A stretch of DNA of 64,000 bases from Sabulibacter ruber (GTDB lineage Bacteria > Bacteroidota > Bacteroidia > Cytophagales > Hymenobacteraceae): NCBI RefSeq assembly GCF_017355955.1, contig NZ_JAFFID010000001.1:1178001-1242000 (forward strand), read 5' to 3'. Positions 1 through 11,000 of this stretch are shown one piece after another. Both the position numbers and the translations under genes were made by a program. A model generated the notes under the pieces. The model made no database searches. It saw only the letters and a list, made by a program, of their open reading frames with translations, and was not told the DNA's origin. How positions within the stretch are numbered: the first letter of the stretch is position 1; each line of letters opens with the position of its first letter.

Positions 1-1147
1 ATTGTTTAGCAGCCTGAATGATGGATTTCACCACCGCCTTGGGTTTGTTGTCTCGGTCGAACAGCAACGGGTAATCCGTTCGGCCGCGAACCGGCCAGCC
101 GTTTCGCCAGGAGTCTTTATCACTTACTCCCCATAAGGTCACCCGGGAGATTTTGTCCTGATGCTTTAAAAAGAGCTTGAAGAAATCAAGATACCGCTCA
201 TTGAAGGCCTGGCTCACAGAATCTGGCAATCCATTGGGGTAAGGATTCATCTTTTGCTGGTATTCGAAATTGGCCGCCACATCGGCTCCTACGTTTCCGC
301 CAGGCGAGGGTAGCACTGTCAGGTCCAGCTCCGTGATCATGACTTTTACCCCAAGGCCAGAGAAAGCCAGGATGCTTTTCTCAAACTCCTCCGTAGTAGG
401 GAAGGTCAACCCGATGTGGCCCTGCATGCCTATCCCGTCTATTTTAACCCCCTGCTGCTGCAGTTCTTTCACCATCGCCACCACTCCGTCTCTTTTCTTG
501 GGTATGGCCATGGAGTAATCATTGTAGTATAATTCTGCTTTAGGGTCGGCCTCTTTGGCAAACTGAAAGGCAAGCTTGATAAAGTCTTTCCCAATGATTT
601 CATAGAACTTGCTTTTCCGCCAGGAACCATCATCCAGAATCGCCTCATTCACCACATCCCAGGTATGCACCCGCCCCTTGTATCGGCCCACCACGGAACG
701 AATATGGGTCTTCATGCGCTGGATTAATACCTCCCTAGACACATCACGGCCCAAGCTATCGGTGAAAAACCACCGGGGTGCCTGTGAGTGCCAGACCAAG
801 GTATGGCCATTGATCAGCATTTTGTTCTCTTCCCCAAACTTCACGAAACGGTCTGGCAGGTCAAAATTGAACTGGCCTTCCCGGGGCTGGATCATGCCGC
901 TTTTCATGCAGTTCTCCGCCACAATTGCGTTGAAGTTCTCTTTTACTACCTGAATACCCGCCGCGTCCTGCCCTGTAATCTGCTGGGCATTTAGTGCTGT
1001 GCCAATATGGAACTTGTTTTTAAACGCATCTTTCAGGCTTAATTCACCGGAATCGGTTTTAGCAACCTTGCAGGCCCCACTAAAAAGCATGACGCTAAGG
1101 ATGGCGACTTTTGCGGTGTTATAAAGTGTTTTCTTATTCATTTTCAT
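1..1147 (-). CDS. GH10 endo-1,4-beta-xylanase, secreted, 3' end at window edge
   Basis: Cleaves internal beta-1,4-xylosidic bonds of xylan. The reading frame gives 382 codons down to base 2; base 1 supplies the T of the next codon, so the stop may lie just outside the window and the protein is nearly complete. A hydrophobic N-terminus ends in SGAC (Cys about 26), a plausible though weak lipobox. GH10 motifs are intact: GHTLVWHSQAP, the acid/base region WDVVNEA with Glu168, GIGMQGHIG, and the nucleophile in ITELDL with Glu273. The start is the ATG at 1147; a second ATG two codons later is possible. No carbohydrate-binding module is visible, unlike the GH10-like protein at 3091-5202. A GTTACA cluster and a TACATTTG box lie upstream, suggesting xylan-dependent control by the sensor at 17405-21493. 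Family call certain; surface anchoring inferred. Confidence 0.95.
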   Translation of the reverse strand, partial: MKMNKKTLYNTAKVAILSVMLFSGACKVAKTDSGELSLKDAFKNKFHIGTALNAQQITGQDAAGIQVVKENFNAIVAENCMKSGMIQPREGQFNFDLPDRFVKFGEENKMLINGHTLVWHSQAPRWFFTDSLGRDVSREVLIQRMKTHIRSVVGRYKGRVHTWDVVNEAILDDGSWRKSKFYEIIGKDFIKLAFQFAKEADPKAELYYNDYSMAIPKKRDGVVAMVKELQQQGVKIDGIGMQGHIGLTFPTTEEFEKSILAFSGLGVKVMITELDLTVLPSPGGNVGADVAANFEYQQKMNPYPNGLPDSVSQAFNERYLDFFKLFLKHQDKISRVTLWGVSDKDSWRNGWPVRGRTDYPLLFDRDNKPKAVVKSIIQAAKQ

Positions 1148-1288
1148 AATTGGTTTTGCCAACGGAACTCCGGCTCTCAAGCTATTTACCTGGCGGCATG
1201 GCTAACGCTTTTCAGCACTTGACCTGCACTCGCAGTCTAATATACCCAAACTCCCGCATCCTCCTCCTTTACCAGAAGGTACAAAAAT

Positions 1289-1296
1289 CAAATGTA
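1289..1296 (-). promoter_or_regulatory. Candidate Bacteroidota -7 promoter element for the GH10 gene
   Basis: On the minus strand this reads TACATTTG, an exact match to the Bacteroidota -7 consensus TAnnTTTG, about 140 bases upstream of the xylanase ATG. No well-spaced -33 TTG was found, which fits an activator-dependent promoter. The GTTACA motifs begin about 50 bases further upstream. Confidence 0.4.
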
Positions 1297-1346
1297 TCTA
1301 AGCAGCAGCAAAAGCTCCCCATAGGAGTGTTTCATTTCTTTTCCAC

Positions 1347-1398
1347 GATGTTACATCCGTTACATCTCGTGTTACAAAAACTTAGCCTGATGTTACAT
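1347..1398. promoter_or_regulatory. GTTACA motif cluster, candidate operator of the xylan sensor-regulator
   Basis: Four GTTACA hexamers on the plus strand begin at 1350, 1359, 1371 and 1392. Three of them are spaced exactly 21 bp apart, two helical turns, and two are embedded in GATGTTACAT. The same hexamer forms an ordered cluster upstream of the xus operon (16765-16834). Shared motif and helical phasing suggest binding by the AraC-type domain of the hybrid regulator encoded at 17405-21493; the binding protein is inferred. Confidence 0.55.
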
Positions 1399-1596
1399 TA
1401 CCCATCTTAAAGCGCTAAAAACGCATATTTTACATCCAACAGGGCAGACGGAAAAAGGTTGGTGTAACTTGTTCGCAGGCTCTTGGTCAAAGGAGCAGCC
1501 AAGGGTCTGCGAACGCCACAACCTGGATAATTTGCCAGAGACTTCTCCCCTTTCGGAAGTGATCGGCCCGATGAAATTGAAGGGAGAAAGAGGTTA

Positions 1597-1636
1597 TCGT
1601 TTCAGGCCTGCTTTCCTAAAACCAAGCCCAAAACAG
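1597..1636. repeat. 40-bp palindromic intergenic repeat, copy 1
   Basis: Member of a near-palindromic family with left half CTGTTTYAGGCCTGTTTTCC followed by its reverse complement. By eye about 32 of 40 positions agree. It lies between the esterase and GH10 genes. Confidence 0.6.
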
Positions 1637-1829
1637 ATTCTTGCCTCAGGAAAAATTTCGGATTTTTCCTTGGCAAAAGAAGTCTGGTTTGAATAGGCTG
1701 GCTATCTCTTTGGCATTGGTGAAACGTTGGGCAGATAGAGAGAAGCACCCAGGCAGAAAGTTGACCAAGTTCTTTGTATGTATTTGGAAGTTGAACCGTA
1801 CCAGAACAGAAGCATGCTGAACCGGAATC

Positions 1830-3090
<1,261 letters not shown>

Positions 3091-5202
3091 TTACTTCAAA
3101 CCTTTCAGACCCTCTGCAAATCCTGCGTAGGCTGGCTTCCGAACGAGCCCTTGGGTCCAAAGGCCAGCGGGTTCAGTGGTATCCAGTGGATTGGAGATGG
3201 TAACGCCGTAACGCTGTTTAGCGGGCACTGTCTTTATGTACTCATTCAGAACGTATTGGTACATCTCTTTCTGCGCCAGGTATTGTTCCGGGGTAGCTTT
3301 GTCGGCAGTCACGCCTAAGGATACGCTTAACCCGGATACCCTTACCATTTTTCCGGTGGCGGCCAGTAGCTGGAACATGGTGGTAATGTTCTGCTTATCT
3401 GAGGTAAGGCTCAGGTTCAATCGGGTGCCTATTCCGTCTACTTTGGCGCCATTTGCTTCTATGTACTTCACATACTCAATCAGCCCTCGGGTTTTGTCCA
3501 GGTTCTGCTCCAGTTTGGTGTCGTTGATGAAGAGCAGGTCGGTGGCATTGCCTTTTGCTCGGGCAGCTTTGAAAGCCTTCACCGCATACTCTTTCCCCAG
3601 GTAATCTTGCCAGTAAAACTCATCCGAGGCCAGGGTTCTGCCTTTTCCTGTTCTCAGTTCAGAAGGCTTCTCATCATCCATGGGTTCGCTGACCACATCC
3701 CAGGCTTTGACAGACCCCTTGGTTGCGGTGACCAGGCCGGAGATCCAACGGTCTAGCTGGCTTGTAATAATGGCTTCTTTTTCTGCGGCGGTTTTCTGCA
3801 CCAGGGTGGTCCCCCCCACAGATATGGCTGTGCTCAGGACCACGTCATCTATGTACACGGTACCGGCAAACTCGCCATAGCTAAATACAAGGCGGCTTCG
3901 GTCTGCAGCGGTGGCGGTGGTGGTGAGGGAGACAAGTTGCCAGTCTTTGGTCACGTTCACCATCCCAAAGCCGTTAGATGAGTAGTTGGGACTCTGCAGC
4001 TCTGGCCTGATGACACCCGTGGCAGTACCTTTTACCCAGAAACTCAGTTTGTAAGCTTTTCCGTTGTCCAGAGGCTTGCCCAGTTCATACGAGGTTTGGA
4101 CGGTGTAATAATTGGCCGCGACAGAAGGATTGGTGACAAAGAACGCCTTACCTGCGTTGTTCAGGCCCATTCCGTCTGCGGTGATGCCCCTGGTGGAACC
4201 ATTCCCCCAACCTCCCCAGCCTGACCCCGACTCAAAATTGCCGTTGGCCACCAAGTTGGTAATCAGCGGGTCTCCCTGGGTGTCATACACATAGAAATTG
4301 TTGATATCTACGTAATACGTCACATTGGGGGCATACCCCAGGTCTAGGTGCAGTTTGATAGAACCAGCATCAAAATCATTCACCTTGAACCTGACCCTTT
4401 TCCACCCAGGGCCGGTAGTAAAGGTTGGCGAACTACCGGTACCCGTCCAGTCTTTGGCAGGAGTATTATTTTTTAACCCTTCAAAGGCCACTCTCCCCTG
4501 GCCCGGGGCATCAGACTTGATATAGAAAACAACCTCATACTCATGGCCTTGCACCACCGGAACTGCGGGAGTTACCAATTGGAGGTCGGTTGGCGCAGAG
4601 GCGGAAGCCCCAGACACCAGCTTTATGGCTTTCACATTGCCCCCCATCCCCTCGTTATCTACAATTAAAACTGATGCCCCTAAAGTAGAATAGCCGTCAA
4701 ATGTTCCAGCTTTGAGGCTATTAGTATTCAAAGAATTGGCATAAGCCGGAGACTCTACCACCAAGGGAGTAAGCAAGCCATTCAGGTAACTCGCGTTCTG
4801 GTTGGCATGCGACACCAGGGTATGGCCAAAAACGGTCATACCTGCCTTCTCCGCGGTGGTGAGGAACTTGGATACATTTTCCAGGTTAAGACTTCCATCA
4901 GCCTGCACTATGGCCCCGTGCATCATGCCGGAAGCAGGGGTTATCTCATCAAAGTTACGGTTAATGAGTCTGTACAATACCCCTTGCAAGCTGTAGTCTG
5001 TTATTATGGCACCTGTACCTAGCTTGAAACCTGGGTTAGCTTCCCGATTAACGAAGGTCTTCAGGTCGGCATAGGCGTCAATCTCCTCCTGTAAGGCGAA
5101 ACTGGCCGGTTTCTCAACCTCAAAATCAAGCGGCTCATAGCCACAGGAGGTGGTCAGGAAGAAACTGGCAAGGCAAAATCCTATTTTATAGAAATGGTTC
5201 AT
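3091..5202 (-). CDS. Degenerate GH10-like surface lipoprotein with two inserted CBM-like domains
   Basis: A 703-residue lipoprotein (TTSC, Cys20). The GH10 barrel is split: an N-terminal part (about 40-145, ending in GHTLVSHANQ) and a C-terminal part (about 465-700) flank two beta-sandwich modules of CBM4/9 type (about 150-310 and 315-460, the second beginning LVANGNFESG). This matches the Xyn10 slot of Bacteroidota xus clusters, where an active GH10 with inserted CBMs is expected. Here the acid/base Glu506 is kept (WDVVSEP), but the nucleophile motif T-E-L-D reads S-G-L-S (Gly624, Ser626), the His of the GIGxQxH motif is Asn596, and the Trp of LVWH is Ser. Retaining hydrolysis should be impossible, so a xylan-binding role like SusE/F proteins is inferred. 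Last gene of the xus operon, 26 bases after the DUF1735 gene. Confidence 0.88.
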   Translation of the reverse strand: MNHFYKIGFCLASFFLTTSCGYEPLDFEVEKPASFALQEEIDAYADLKTFVNREANPGFKLGTGAIITDYSLQGVLYRLINRNFDEITPASGMMHGAIVQADGSLNLENVSKFLTTAEKAGMTVFGHTLVSHANQNASYLNGLLTPLVVESPAYANSLNTNSLKAGTFDGYSTLGASVLIVDNEGMGGNVKAIKLVSGASASAPTDLQLVTPAVPVVQGHEYEVVFYIKSDAPGQGRVAFEGLKNNTPAKDWTGTGSSPTFTTGPGWKRVRFKVNDFDAGSIKLHLDLGYAPNVTYYVDINNFYVYDTQGDPLITNLVANGNFESGSGWGGWGNGSTRGITADGMGLNNAGKAFFVTNPSVAANYYTVQTSYELGKPLDNGKAYKLSFWVKGTATGVIRPELQSPNYSSNGFGMVNVTKDWQLVSLTTTATAADRSRLVFSYGEFAGTVYIDDVVLSTAISVGGTTLVQKTAAEKEAIITSQLDRWISGLVTATKGSVKAWDVVSEPMDDEKPSELRTGKGRTLASDEFYWQDYLGKEYAVKAFKAARAKGNATDLLFINDTKLEQNLDKTRGLIEYVKYIEANGAKVDGIGTRLNLSLTSDKQNITTMFQLLAATGKMVRVSGLSVSLGVTADKATPEQYLAQKEMYQYVLNEYIKTVPAKQRYGVTISNPLDTTEPAGLWTQGLVRKPAYAGFAEGLKGLK

Positions 5203-5228
5203 GTTGTCTGAATCAAACGTTTATCCCC

Positions 5229-6257
5229 TTATTTGAGCACCGGCGTGTAGGTTTCCATAGCCACCCCACGGTCCCGCAGCACCACTGTATCTGTAGAAGT
5301 GACGCTCATGTCTTCCAACTCAATTTTGTAGTTCAGGTAAAGAGCGTCTCTGTCTGCATTCCCCCAGCTTTTCTTTTCTCCTCTTTTCACAAACTTGCCG
5401 GTTCCAGTTACCGTGTAGGCCGTAGAATTAGCCGAAATAGTACAATTTCCCTGCTCTGCGAAAGAGAGAAGTAGATTGCACGTGATGGTTTTTCCGGTTT
5501 TGTCCTTGAATTGAACCGGTAACTCTGCCTGGCTCAAGGACTGGGTCGTCAGTTTTACTATCTCATCCTTTTCCACGTAGGGCTGGTGTCTCACAATGGT
5601 CTGGTTCAGGGAGGTGTTCCCGTTTTTCCCTTCTATGATATCCTTGCCTCTTCTCAGGTAATTTCCATGCCAGGGGTTGACGTACTTAACCGCGTACAGG
5701 ACAAAATCCTTGGGAACAATGCTCCAATGACCAGCCACTGCCCTGTTAGGGTTTTCAATCAAAGGCTTGCCAGACAAGATGGAATCTGCATTGTGAACCG
5801 CCGTCATGCGCATGGGAATGACATAGGTTTTCTTCAAGGCCAGCGGATCTGCGAAGAACTCATCGGTGAGTTGTACTTCCACCCCTCCTATGGTTTTCCC
5901 CTGCGGAATGATGATCTTGTCTGAGGCCAGTTGGTAGTAATTACTGGGCATGGCCGTGAGAGCATCTCCATTGGGGCCGAATAGAAGGCCAGCGCTCAAT
6001 GAATTGTCCACGGTTACGGCAATGGTGACGTCTTTTTTGTTTTCATACACCCCGCCAGTGGTAGCCATAATGCTACACTTATGTTGGTTATCAAGCGTCG
6101 TGTCAAAGATGTCTTCCCCCAGCACGATGGTTCTCACCGGATACTGGTAGGCGAAATAGGTAGACTGGAACTCATAATCCGGGAATTCCCATTCCTCGTT
6201 TTCACAGGAAGTTAAACCTACCAGCAGGGTTAAAAAGCTTAGATATATCTTCTTCAT
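5229..6257 (-). CDS. xusE: DUF1735/DUF5627 surface lipoprotein (XusE-like)
   Basis: A 342-residue lipoprotein (LTSC, Cys18) with an N-terminal DUF1735 beta-sandwich (about 25-165) and a C-terminal region resembling DUF5627. Proteins of this kind follow susC/susD pairs in Bacteroidota polysaccharide loci and bind glycan at the cell surface; the xylan specificity here comes from context. It sits between the second susD and the GH10-like gene with gaps of 55 and 26 bases, so all three are probably co-transcribed. The symbol follows position in the xus cluster; the domain assignments rest on sequence pattern only. Confidence 0.75.
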   Translation of the reverse strand: MKKIYLSFLTLLVGLTSCENEEWEFPDYEFQSTYFAYQYPVRTIVLGEDIFDTTLDNQHKCSIMATTGGVYENKKDVTIAVTVDNSLSAGLLFGPNGDALTAMPSNYYQLASDKIIIPQGKTIGGVEVQLTDEFFADPLALKKTYVIPMRMTAVHNADSILSGKPLIENPNRAVAGHWSIVPKDFVLYAVKYVNPWHGNYLRRGKDIIEGKNGNTSLNQTIVRHQPYVEKDEIVKLTTQSLSQAELPVQFKDKTGKTITCNLLLSFAEQGNCTISANSTAYTVTGTGKFVKRGEKKSWGNADRDALYLNYKIELEDMSVTSTDTVVLRDRGVAMETYTPVLK

Positions 6258-6312
6258 TGTTCTGATTTTTAATAAAGGAAACCTAGGTGTAAAGCGAATA
6301 AGCGGGGTCCTG

Positions 6313-8055
6313 TTACCATCCCCTGTTTTGTGCCAGGTTACTGAACTTCAGAATTTCACTGTAAGGAATTGGGCCATAAGTCATATGACTTCCATAAATT
6401 CTGGCTTCCACGGGAATCGTCTCATGGTTTCCATTCTGTATCCTTACTCCTCTTGCCTCTTCTGTTAGATTGGCGTTCCAGCGGCGTAAATCCCAAAAGC
6501 GGAAGTCCTCAAAACATAATTCCAGCCGACGTTCATTTCTGATCAGGGCGCGCATGGCTTCCTTGTCTGATTTGATAGACTCCAGGTAATTGTCTGGCTG
6601 ACTGATACCGGCGCGTTTCCGGATAGCCGCGATCACATCATAGGCAGAGAACCCCACTGATCCTGTCCCGGTAGGGCCCCAGGCTTCATTTGCCGCCTCG
6701 GCATAAATGAGGTAAATCTCAGTGTAGCGGATGCGGGGTTTGTAGTGCTTCTGGGTGTTGGTGGTCACAGGGTTGAGGTTGACATCCTGCCGAAGCAGTT
6801 TCCGCATGTAATACCCTGTTCTGGTAGAAGTCTCCACCCTGTTAAGGGCATCATTGGTAGTACCATCCGCGGCTGTGATGATGGCCGTATTGTTCGGCCC
6901 GCCCGTACTCCCATTCACTGAGATGAAGAGCTTCAGGCGTGGGTCGCGGTTGTCATACGGTGCTGTGCTCATATATCCGCTGGCGGCATCTGTAATGGGA
7001 AAGCCGTTTGCCATGGGAAAAGCGTCTACCAGGTTTTGCGAGGGATTTAACCGACCGTTGCCAAAAAGGGTTGGGGGGAAATGCTGCCGTTCCAGGTCAT
7101 TGCTTAAAGACACATCACTTCGCCACAGGATTTCCGGGGGGTTATTTCCTGCCGCCAATTCATTGATCACAGATGCAGCCGCATACCAGTTCAGGCCATT
7201 GGGGTCCAGCCCGCTTACTCCTCCTTTGAGCAGCAAAACTTTTCCAGCATCCTCGGCTGCCTTGGCCCAGGTGGTGGTATTGCCTGAACTATAAGCTGGG
7301 CTTGCCGCTAACAGCGCGGCCTGGGCTCTAATGGCCATCGCAATCCGTTTTGACATGCGTTGGCGGGCAAACTGGCCGAACACCCGGTTGTATTCGTCTA
7401 AATTGCTTCCGCTGTAAGCTGGTGGTAAACTGGAAGCATCCTCAAAATCCAGCGGAAGCAGTTCTTCCGCCTTATCCAGATCCCGGTAGATTTGTTGCAT
7501 GCACTCCTCAAAGGTTGCCCGGGGCTTATTGAAGTCAGAGTTTGTTTTCTCAGGTTCCAGCACTATGGGAACCCCCAGCAACTCACCGCTTGCGCTCTTT
7601 CCGGCATGCGTCCTCAACAGATGATACATGAAAAGTGCCCGCAACCCATACGCCTCCCCGTTGATACGGTCTTTGAACATCTGGCTAACTTTCTCATCCT
7701 TGGCCCATTTCACTTTTTCACTCTCCTGAAGCAGGATGTTCAGGTATTGGATGGCTGCTTTGGAGTTCCGCCACTCATCAAATGGGTTGTTGTTAGAGGT
7801 CCATTGTCCGGTTGCCACTTTCAGGTAGGCATTGTTTCTGTCATTACTGACTGCGTTATCAGTGGCAACATCCGTAAAGGCCCACCCATTGGTGGGGATG
7901 CGGGCATACCCGTTCAACAGGAACCCTTGGGCATATTCTGCCTCCTCATACATGTCATCCAGACCCCGGAGGTTTTCTAAGCCTGGTTCAATCAAATCGT
8001 CACAGCTGCCAGCCATGAAAGCGACCGCCAGGAATAAGAGTAATTTCTTTTTCAT
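6313..8055 (-). CDS. xusD: SusD/RagB-family xylan-binding outer-membrane lipoprotein (second pair)
   Basis: SusD-like lid protein that captures oligosaccharides for its SusC partner, encoded immediately upstream. The ATG at 8055 is preferred because it gives a clean lipoprotein signal (MKKKLLLFLAV...AGSC); the frame stays open to an ATG at 8079, which would add eight residues before the signal. The C-terminal RagB/SusD block is typical: YTEIYLIYAEAANEA, then IRNERRLELCFEDFRFWDLRRW. About 580 residues is a normal family length. The tetratricopeptide-like N-terminal half is visible in GEAYGLRALFMYHLLR. Confidence 0.93.
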   Translation of the reverse strand: MKKKLLLFLAVAFMAGSCDDLIEPGLENLRGLDDMYEEAEYAQGFLLNGYARIPTNGWAFTDVATDNAVSNDRNNAYLKVATGQWTSNNNPFDEWRNSKAAIQYLNILLQESEKVKWAKDEKVSQMFKDRINGEAYGLRALFMYHLLRTHAGKSASGELLGVPIVLEPEKTNSDFNKPRATFEECMQQIYRDLDKAEELLPLDFEDASSLPPAYSGSNLDEYNRVFGQFARQRMSKRIAMAIRAQAALLAASPAYSSGNTTTWAKAAEDAGKVLLLKGGVSGLDPNGLNWYAAASVINELAAGNNPPEILWRSDVSLSNDLERQHFPPTLFGNGRLNPSQNLVDAFPMANGFPITDAASGYMSTAPYDNRDPRLKLFISVNGSTGGPNNTAIITAADGTTNDALNRVETSTRTGYYMRKLLRQDVNLNPVTTNTQKHYKPRIRYTEIYLIYAEAANEAWGPTGTGSVGFSAYDVIAAIRKRAGISQPDNYLESIKSDKEAMRALIRNERRLELCFEDFRFWDLRRWNANLTEEARGVRIQNGNHETIPVEARIYGSHMTYGPIPYSEILKFSNLAQNRGW

Positions 8056-8079
8056 ATGATTATGCTTATTCAAAACCAA

Positions 8080-11000
8080 TTAGAATGAGGCTCTCAGACC
8101 AAAATTGTAAAACCGGGTTTGGGGTGAGCTCCCCACGTTCAACTCCATCACTTTGCGCTCTGGGGAGATGGTTAGCAGGTTAGCGCCACTGAGATACACA
8201 TCCCACTCCCGGAGAAAGGATTTCTTCAGGAAGGAAGTAGGAAGACCATAGGAGACCTGTATTTTGGCTAAATCAAACCGGTTGGTGCTGTAAAGCCAGA
8301 AATCAGAAGAGCGGAAATTGTTGTCACTGTTAAGGGTGGTAAGCCGTGGGTAAGTAGCCGTATTCTGGGTTTCCTGGGTCCAGCGACCCCGCACCACTTC
8401 AGAATACTTGTCTTCTCCGTCTACCCAGAAGTAGGAGCTGTTCTTCATGGCATACCCGCCAAATCTACCTACCCCCAAAGCAAAGAAGGTAAGGTTCCGC
8501 CACTTAGCAGTTAGATTGATGCCCATGGTTAGGGGGCTCCCGTACCAACCACCTTTTCCAAGATAGACTTCATCCTGGGTATTGATGATGCCATCTCCGT
8601 TCTGGTCTTTGTATTTGATGTCTCCAGGTTTTACCTGACCGAAAGACTGAGTGGGTGATTTGTCAATATCCTCCTGATTTTTGAAGAAACCGGCATTCTG
8701 TAATCCCCAAAGAGCATCCAGCGGTTTACCCTTCCGGTTCTGATACTCGTCTTCGTACAATTCGGCCCGCTTGGTGGCTTTAGAATCATAGTAAGTTCCT
8801 ACCAATCCCAAGGTCCAGTCTATTTCCCCCAAGCGTTTATTCAGGTTTACATTGAAATCAAAACCTACCCGCTGGTCATCGTTGTAGTTGACATAGGGAA
8901 TGAAGGAGGAATTTGGCCAACCAGTGTTAAAATAACTGGGGTATAGAACTGAAGCCTGTACTACATTGCCGGTCATTTTATTGGCAAAAACAGAGCCTTC
9001 AAACGTAACCAGTCTATTGAGGAAGGATGCCTCTATCCCAAGACTTACTTCTTCTCTTTTTGAGAACGTAAAGTCAGGATTCTCTCCCCGCCTTGAGTCA
9101 GTGGTTCGGCTAAGGGCGCCATCTCTCCAGTTGTACCAGGCTCCGTCTGTCTGGGTGTAGATACTCTGGTAGAGATAATAGTCATTGATGTTCAGATCTG
9201 TGTGCAATACACCTCCTGAGAGGGACAATTTTAGATGATCCACCACAGAAGAATTTTTTAAGAAATCCTCTTCACTAATGCGCCAGCCTAAAGAGGCCGT
9301 TGGTGAAAAAGCCTGCCGGTTACCCTCGGGCAATCTAGCTGAGTGTACAAGGGCACCATTGAAGTCAACATAGTATTTATTCTGAAAATCGTACCCTACA
9401 TGGAGTCCCAGGTTGGCGTTGCTGGTTTTATGGTACACCGCAGATTGGGATTGTTGGAAACCATTGGCTATGAGCAAAGCCGATACATGGTGGTTTTCCT
9501 GTACGGTAGTCAGGTAATTGAATTGGGCAGAAAAGGCAAGCGTTTGCTGGTACCAGCTATTGCTGACGTTTTGAGCCCCGGTTTTAAAATCCTGCCCAAA
9601 TTTGGTCAGGCTGCTGATTTGGTCATACCCGGCATAATTGTTCCAGGTTGGTTGGTATACTGCGTAATTATTGTTGAAGGATTGGTTATAAGAGGTAGAA
9701 TAATCCACTCCGAAGTTGGTCTCAAAGGTTAATCCTTGCAGCACATTAGTCAGATTTACCCCTACTCCAGTGCCAAACTGAAACTGACGGCTGGTGAATT
9801 TATTATTGCCGCCGGCGTAGATAGCAGCAAACGGGTTAGTCTGGTCTAACTGGGTACCTCCCAGCAGATACTTACCGTCAATGATGTAATTACTGTTTTT
9901 TATCAGCTGTTGGGAAGCCTCGTCACTCTCCTCTATCATGCTGATGGGGATGAGCGGAGCAAAACGGTTGGGCCGAAGTGTGGCGGCACCGTTCCAGTAA
10001 TTTGTGTTTACCCCGTATCCATTGTAGTAGATCGCGGAAGCATCTACCCGGGTAGTGATAAAGCTATTCAGATCAATGTCAACGTTCCCCCGTATATTGA
10101 AGCGTTCGGTTCTGTTGTTCTTTTTCGCTTCTCCGAAGTTCAGGAGAGACCCGGCGGTATTGAAACCCATATTGGTGTAGTAGCGGGCTTGCTTGTTGCC
10201 GCCCGAGATTTCCAGGGTACCGTCATACCGATTATAGGTCCTTTTCAGATAATCAGGCGAAAAGTAGTCCACGTCTGGGTACCGAAAAGGGTTGGCCCCT
10301 GAAGCGTGGTTGTAAATGGTGGCATCACTGTATAGTTTATCCAAGCCATCGTTCTGCCGGGCCTCATTGTACAAGGTCATATACTCAGCGGAGCCGAGGT
10401 ACTTTGGATACACCTTCGGGACGAACATACCCGCGTTTACCCTTGCCTTGATTTGTTGTTCCTGCGCTTCTCCCCTCTTGGTGGTGATGTACACAACACC
10501 CTTGGCAGCCCGGCTTCCGTAAAGAGCCACAGCGGACACGCTCTTAAGGAAAGTCACCTGTTCAATTTCCGTAGGCATGACACTGCCAGCATCGCGGGGC
10601 ACGCCATCCACCAGTAACAGGTAGCCGTCCATTCCCCAGATGTTGCCGTTGAACCCGCCGGCAAACGCCTCCATCCCTTCCAGGCTGCTCGTAGTGTAAC
10701 TCTTTTCTAGAATTTCCGATAATTGAACCACTGAAACCCCCTCCGGAACACTCCCTTTGTTTACTTTCCGAAAAGCGACTTGTACTGGAAGGGCATCGTC
10801 AAGAGGCGCCAGGTTGATTTCACTTAATACAGGAGTTGCCTCAATTGATCTCTGCTCGTAACCGGAAGCACTCACCGATAAAGTTGAATTATGAGAAACC
10901 TTCAAAGAAAAGGCTCCTAATGAATCGGTTACCGTATCAGCGTCATCGTTTCCAAGGCTGACGGTCGCTCCTCTGAGCGGCTTTCCATCCACTCCGCGAA

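Larger units (their letters stand above)
1148..1829. other. Intergenic region upstream of the GH10 xylanase gene
   Basis: No convincing gene. The region contains the promoter and GTTACA cluster of the xylanase gene (1289-1398), an isolated TGTAAC at 1463-1468, and one copy of the 40-bp palindromic intergenic repeat (1597-1636). A 75-codon open frame at 1469-1696 runs through that repeat and has no family resemblance, so it is not called. Confidence 0.6.

Noticed and set aside
1469..1696. 75-codon open frame upstream of the GH10 gene
   Set aside because: Runs through a copy of the intergenic repeat, has no family similarity and no ribosome binding site.
8056..8079. Upstream ATG for the second SusD gene
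   Set aside because: Adds eight residues (MVLNKHNH) before a complete lipoprotein signal peptide.
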